Origin: Zelopaecilomyces penicillatus
Taxonomy: Eukaryota > Ascomycota > Sordariomycetes > Hypocreales > Pseudodiploosporaceae
DNA: 64,000 bases
Assembly: GCA_005765155.1 (NCBI GenBank)
Contig: VCCP01000005.1
Span: forward strand, 4,836,001 to 4,900,000
Direction: 5' to 3'
The notes under the pieces are model-generated. The model saw nothing but the letters and a program-made list of their open reading frames with translations, did not search any database and was not told where the DNA came from. Shown in pieces: positions 59,981 through 64,000 of the stretch; positions within the stretch are counted from its first letter, which is position 1, and the number at the start of each line of letters is the position of its first letter. Both the position numbers and the translations under genes were made by a program.

Positions 59981-61912
59981 TTGTTTATGATGCTACAATT
60001 ATAAATTGTAATGTCTCTTCTATCCGAGTGTGAGATGATATAGTTTGTTATCAGTTGGGGTCTATTGAGTTGGTATACAGCCTCTATGCGGGAGGGCTGT
60101 GAGTTTTGGTGGAGAAAAATAGTGTATGTATTTGGATATCGTAAAGGCATTAAGTGATTTTGGTTTTCTGTTTCTTTCTTTAGTGAAACAAGCGGTTCTT
60201 TTCGTATACCTTTGGTGTTGATAATGATATTGATGTGAGCAATATTGACTTAGTGAAAGATTTTTAGTTTGCTTAAACTATTAATTATCAAATTATACAG
60301 CTTGTTACTTCTTGGTTTCAAAGCCGATATTTGGATACCATCATTGTAGCACTATTGTGTTGGCTTATAAACAGACTAATCTTGTTCATGTTACTTCCTC
60401 CAATACCCTTGCTATCTGTTTATTTCGTTACTAAATCAGAAAGCGACTCAAAAGTTTTAATAACAATCTACCCTCGAGTGTCTATAACTGGCTGCATTAT
60501 TGATTAAGGATTGCGGGCATATTGATTCTGATCTCACCACTCGGTTTATTACCAAGATCACAACAATTACCTAGCTATATCAGGTTTTCAGTACCATCTT
60601 TTGATATTTCCTAATACTTTAAAGCACACAAAGAAACATCTTCAACGATAATCTGACATCTGAACGTGTTTTTTTATAGAAACACATCGATATATCAGAC
60701 GCAGTAAACTACAATTTTATAGAAACTAGACATTCTTCGTCTATGATTCTCTATATATAACGTCTTACAACCAGCATATTAATACTCAATTCTCTCTGTC
60801 TGTAGGCCGTCACATAATGCGAATCGCTGTCTGTGTTCATTTAGTACCTTGAATATCCTATTATCCCTGTTCTGTATACCAAATGCCGACAATATTAATG
60901 TGCTCTTAGACTGTCTAGTTAGCGCTTCCTACAGACGATGTTGAAGCAACAGACGTATCAAGCTGTGGGAAACACTATATCTATTCTGTGTTGGCTACTT
61001 AATCAAATCTAGCAGATGAAACTAAAGTTACTCATTGATTATACACACAGTCCAGTCACCAAACCATTCGATGCAGGGTATCATCTCATGATATCATCTG
61101 AAGTTGTCGTCATGTTATAATGCGACTTCATAGTGGGATTTATGTCATAACGTCACTCTATCATTGGCATACCAAACTTATCTCTGAACTTATCGACTGC
61201 CGTCTTGTATCAAACTGTAAACGATCCTCTTCATAATACTACAGGCGACTAAGTTTGCCTGCCAATAACATTCTCCTCCGCCATACGCTTTGGAAGTAAT
61301 ACGCATTCAAGCCAGCATAGGCAGTGAATATTGCATAGACTCGTTCCTTTTTAGCTTACAAGCCCCATGGTCAGAATGACAAAACTGTGTCATGATCTCT
61401 CTCTAACGCTAAATTTGAGATCTTCTTTTAGCAAATATATGTTAAATTATTATTGACGGTGTGAATTGCTTATAGCAACGACGAAAACCTCCCTATTGCG
61501 AGATATAGGCTGGGTTTAATAGGGTGACCTGCGTTTTCTTCTCAACACATTGAATGCCATGTACATAGAGTATTACAATGTTTATGTAAGAGTTTCGGCG
61601 TATGGGATCCAATTATAAACGACTATTTTTAACCTCCAGTCGTCATATCATGCTTGTCCGCCATCAGACTTCATTATGATGAGCCAAATTCTCTCTTCTC
61701 TCTCCAAAGTCTACATATCCATGATAAGCGAGCCATCACATGTTCTGACTATATCAGACTTGTCATTATCAGGTAAACAGACACAGCGTCCCTCCATCTA
61801 TTACCATATTTCACCCAGCAACTCCGTTCTAATAAACGAGAAAAACACCTCCAAGCGATATATCTATTACCATCTACCATCTCCCAGAACATTACTCATA
61901 TTACCCAAACTC

Positions 61913-63184
61913 TCAACACAGCAAAAGCCACGAGAAGAAAGCCAACACTGCCGTCGACGTCCACATCCCCTTGCCCGCAAAGACACCGCCTCCAACCGTT
62001 CTCCACGACGCCGTGTTATTCCACAGCATCGCCGGCGTCCCAACATCCCGGGTCTCATCAATACTGCAGACCACTTTACACCCGCCGTGATGGTGTCCGC
62101 CTCTCTTACGGAGCAGCTTCCCAGCCGGCCCCATATCGTGATCCACTTCGCCGTAGGTTTCCTCGCGCTTCTCCTTGGTCATACTCGACGATGATGCCGC
62201 CCCGACCACGTTCGCCGGCTTCGCTGTGCCATTGTAAACCGCCTCAATCCACTGAACCTGCTGCACCGCCTGCTCGCCCAGCGTCATGTTCTTGCTCCAG
62301 GTTCCTCCGTCGCTCCAAGCGCTGACATGAATTTCTGAAGAGTCCCGCGGTGTCTGGAACGCAATGCGGGCCACCTCTTGACCGTCAACATACCAGATGC
62401 TCTCCTTGGGCGTCCAGTCGAGTCGATGAACCACCCAGTCTGACCACTTGAGTCCTGTCGGCATGCTTGCATTGCGCGTCGCGGCGGGGATATCACCGGC
62501 AGTACCATCATCCGTGTACGAGGGCTGGTTCGTGTACTGGATCTTGTCTTTAGGCCCAGCCGTCAAGATCTCGATGTCGGCCTCCTGCACATGTGCGAGT
62601 TTATCGGCGCCCCGGTAGGTAAACATGCCCGTCACCGCGCCTTCGGCTCCAAGAGTCCTGGCAAGCATTCGCAGAGAGACAAACTGGTAGCCCTTTTTCA
62701 CAGACTGAAACTCTGAAGCTGTTTGGAAACCCTTGAGACGCTTGGTCCGCAGCGTCATCCACGTATCCGAGGCTGGTTTCTCATCGTCATTCTGCTCGAT
62801 ATAGACATTGCTCTTCGAGTTGACCATCAACACCCCGGCTCCATTCGACAATCCCTTGCCGGGTCCGTAACTGTTATCCCAAGTCTGCAAGTCCCAAACA
62901 TCCGTCCAATTGTCGCTTCTGAAGTAATCACTCGAAGCGCCCGCCTCGGCGGCATCTGTCTCGTCGTCTACAATATCAGGCACGCCAGCGTATTCGGAGA
63001 GCCATCGGAAATCAAAGAACATGTGCTTGGAGTAATAGGTTGGCACCGAGCCATTGATTAGGTAGCATTGGCAGTCGGCATCCGCCAACAGCTCCAAAGT
63101 GTCATTGGCCGCGAATGCAGAGTATGTGAAGCCAAGGATCGATACTATGATGAGCTGTATCCGCAACAGAGAGGACGCAGCCAT
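61913..63184 (-). CDS. Secreted GH16-family glycosidase, probably GPI-anchored
   Basis: Intronless, 423 aa. The signal peptide is at residues 1-26 (hydrophobic RIQLIIVSILGFTYSAFA, predicted cleavage after Ala). The concanavalin-like GH16 catalytic core is centred on the ExDxE signature EADIEIL: nucleophile Glu201, Asp203 and acid/base Glu205. Supporting strands are MFTYRGADK before it and WVVHRLDWTPKESIWYVDG and EIHVSAWSDGGTWSK after it. GH16 enzymes cleave or transglycosylate beta-1,3(4)-glucans, and fungal members of this layout act in the cell wall. Several N-glycosylation sequons are present (NGS, NWT, NAS, NMT, NGT, NNT). A Ser/Lys-rich linker and RKRGGHHHGGC stretch precede a hydrophobic C-terminus (TAVLAFFSWLLLC), compatible with a GPI-anchor signal or a membrane tail. 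The start is the ATG immediately before the signal peptide. Confidence 0.9.
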   Translation of the reverse strand: MAASSLLRIQLIIVSILGFTYSAFAANDTLELLADADCQCYLINGSVPTYYSKHMFFDFRWLSEYAGVPDIVDDETDAAEAGASSDYFRSDNWTDVWDLQTWDNSYGPGKGLSNGAGVLMVNSKSNVYIEQNDDEKPASDTWMTLRTKRLKGFQTASEFQSVKKGYQFVSLRMLARTLGAEGAVTGMFTYRGADKLAHVQEADIEILTAGPKDKIQYTNQPSYTDDGTAGDIPAATRNASMPTGLKWSDWVVHRLDWTPKESIWYVDGQEVARIAFQTPRDSSEIHVSAWSDGGTWSKNMTLGEQAVQQVQWIEAVYNGTAKPANVVGAASSSSMTKEKREETYGEVDHDMGPAGKLLRKRGGHHHGGCKVVCSIDETRDVGTPAMLWNNTASWRTVGGGVFAGKGMWTSTAVLAFFSWLLLC

Positions 63185-64000
63185 GGCGCCCGGTAGATGA
63201 GATGATGATGATGATCTTGTCTTTCACTTTAGGGTGTATTGCAAGAAAAACAATTAAAAAATTAAAAAAAAATTAGAGCAAGATGGGATCGTCAAGGGTA
63301 AAAGAGCTGGAAAGGAGGGGCGGCTGAGGTGCGATTGTCTCAGAGGCCGCAGCTAACACCTAAGAAGGCAACACAAAGACGCGATGTGATACTCCGTCAG
63401 CAGCAGCCATGCATGCATAGCTCTGCCGATGTAGCCGATACGATATTACCACGAGCCGCACCTGGGGGCCAACCAGCCAATGAACTGCCGATTGGGCCGT
63501 GATTAGATTTTCATCTTATCGGGCGCAAAAGGTGGTGGTACGAGATGCTGGTGGTGCAGTTCTCAACAAACGCCACTCTGTCCATCGATGATGCCGCTGG
63601 TACGACAGATGGATTCAGTTCCCAGAGTCTAGACCACCCCCAATGGATGGATGTACTGTGTCGTCAGCACTTGTGCTTGTATTACTTTGTTCACCGTCGT
63701 AGAACCCAGCTTTGCTCAATGGAACTGCCGTGGGGGCCGCTTCCGTTGGTACGCGCTTCTCGGACAATGAACCCCAAAGCTCGTCTGTGCCTGATATGCT
63801 GATTGGGTGCTTCTGTTGAATCACTTGTTATTGGCTACCGTGGGCTGAAGACAGACAATTGAGATCAATGACAGTCTCTGTGTTCTAGATGCGGAGACGT
63901 ATAGGAAGAATTCATGTCGAACAGGTGGTCCAGTGATTCCTTCAAGATCACAGATCAAAGCTTCCAGCCGACACTGCATCAGCAGCCGCATCTGCGGAAA
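63185..64000. promoter_or_regulatory. Upstream region of the GH16-type gene
   Basis: A GAT trinucleotide run (about 63201-63214) sits just above the minus-strand ATG, and A-rich sequence lies at 63245-63275. No further gene is supported up to the window end. Confidence 0.45.

Larger units (their letters stand above)
57155..61912. other. 4.8-kb convergent spacer, partly AT-rich
   Basis: This lies between the 3' ends of LYS9 (+) and the GH16-type gene (-). The first half (57.2-59.7 kb) is of mixed composition with C11 and GT-rich runs and only motif-free open frames. From about 59.8 kb to 61.9 kb the DNA becomes clearly AT-rich; between about 60151 and 61675 I find no open frame of about 60 codons in any of six frames. 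No gene is called. Confidence 0.55.

Noticed and set aside
1..64000. CRISPR arrays, bacterial operons, IS elements, rRNA genes
   Set aside because: Intron-rich eukaryotic gene structure throughout; no spaced direct-repeat arrays or rRNA signatures were seen.

Overview
This window is nuclear DNA of a filamentous ascomycete, most likely a Sordariomycete and probably of the order Hypocreales. The genes have short introns (about 50-145 nt, with one exception) with GTRNGT donors and TACTAAC/CTGAC-type branch points. Several families have strong Pezizomycotina character: an ASH1-type SET methyltransferase, Sfh5, a Zn2Cys6 factor, and an ARPC4 gene whose first coding exon is only the ATG. The order-level placement is inference. 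I resolved eleven protein-coding loci exon by exon and one decayed gene.

Left part (1-28 kb) has ordinary gene density. An F-box/LRR-type gene (+, 1737-3532) converges on an ASH1-like H3K36 methyltransferase (-, 4807-7394). An Sfh5-like Sec14 protein follows (-, 9500-10747), then an RRM protein (-, 12557-14898). ARPC4 (-, 16711-17585) and a Ubp6/USP14 deubiquitinase (+, 18238-20094) are divergent over a 0.65-kb promoter. A small single-pass membrane protein (-, 20588-21045) is followed by a broken aminoglycoside-phosphotransferase-like gene (+, 21691-23253). A SHB17-like sedoheptulose-bisphosphatase/phosphoglycerate-mutase-fold gene (+, 24230-26465, first intron 1.1 kb) converges on a class I SAM methyltransferase (-, 26719-27897).

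Middle part (27.9-55.3 kb) is a gene desert of balanced base composition. In 27 kb I can support only one gene, a Zn2Cys6 transcription factor (+, 46635-48197), with 18.7 kb of apparently non-coding DNA upstream and 7.1 kb downstream. The desert holds microsatellites, short minisatellites, a perfect 18-bp palindrome and purine/pyrimidine-skewed tracts that look like promoters or untranslated leaders.

Right part (55.3-64 kb): the lysine-biosynthesis gene LYS9 (saccharopine reductase, 8 exons with an 18-nt microexon and a GC-AG intron) and a secreted GH16-type glycosidase with a GPI-anchor-like tail (-, 61913-63184) are separated by 4.8 kb. About 2 kb of that spacer is AT-rich and nearly free of open frames.

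The genes do not form one pathway; this is not a biosynthetic cluster. The most notable single observation is in the RRM gene. All splice junctions give one continuous reading frame except for one in-frame TAG at 14502-14500, which lies in the 7-nt loop of a predicted hairpin. That is the sequence and structure context favoured by the A-to-I mRNA editing of filamentous ascomycetes, which would turn UAG into UGG (Trp).
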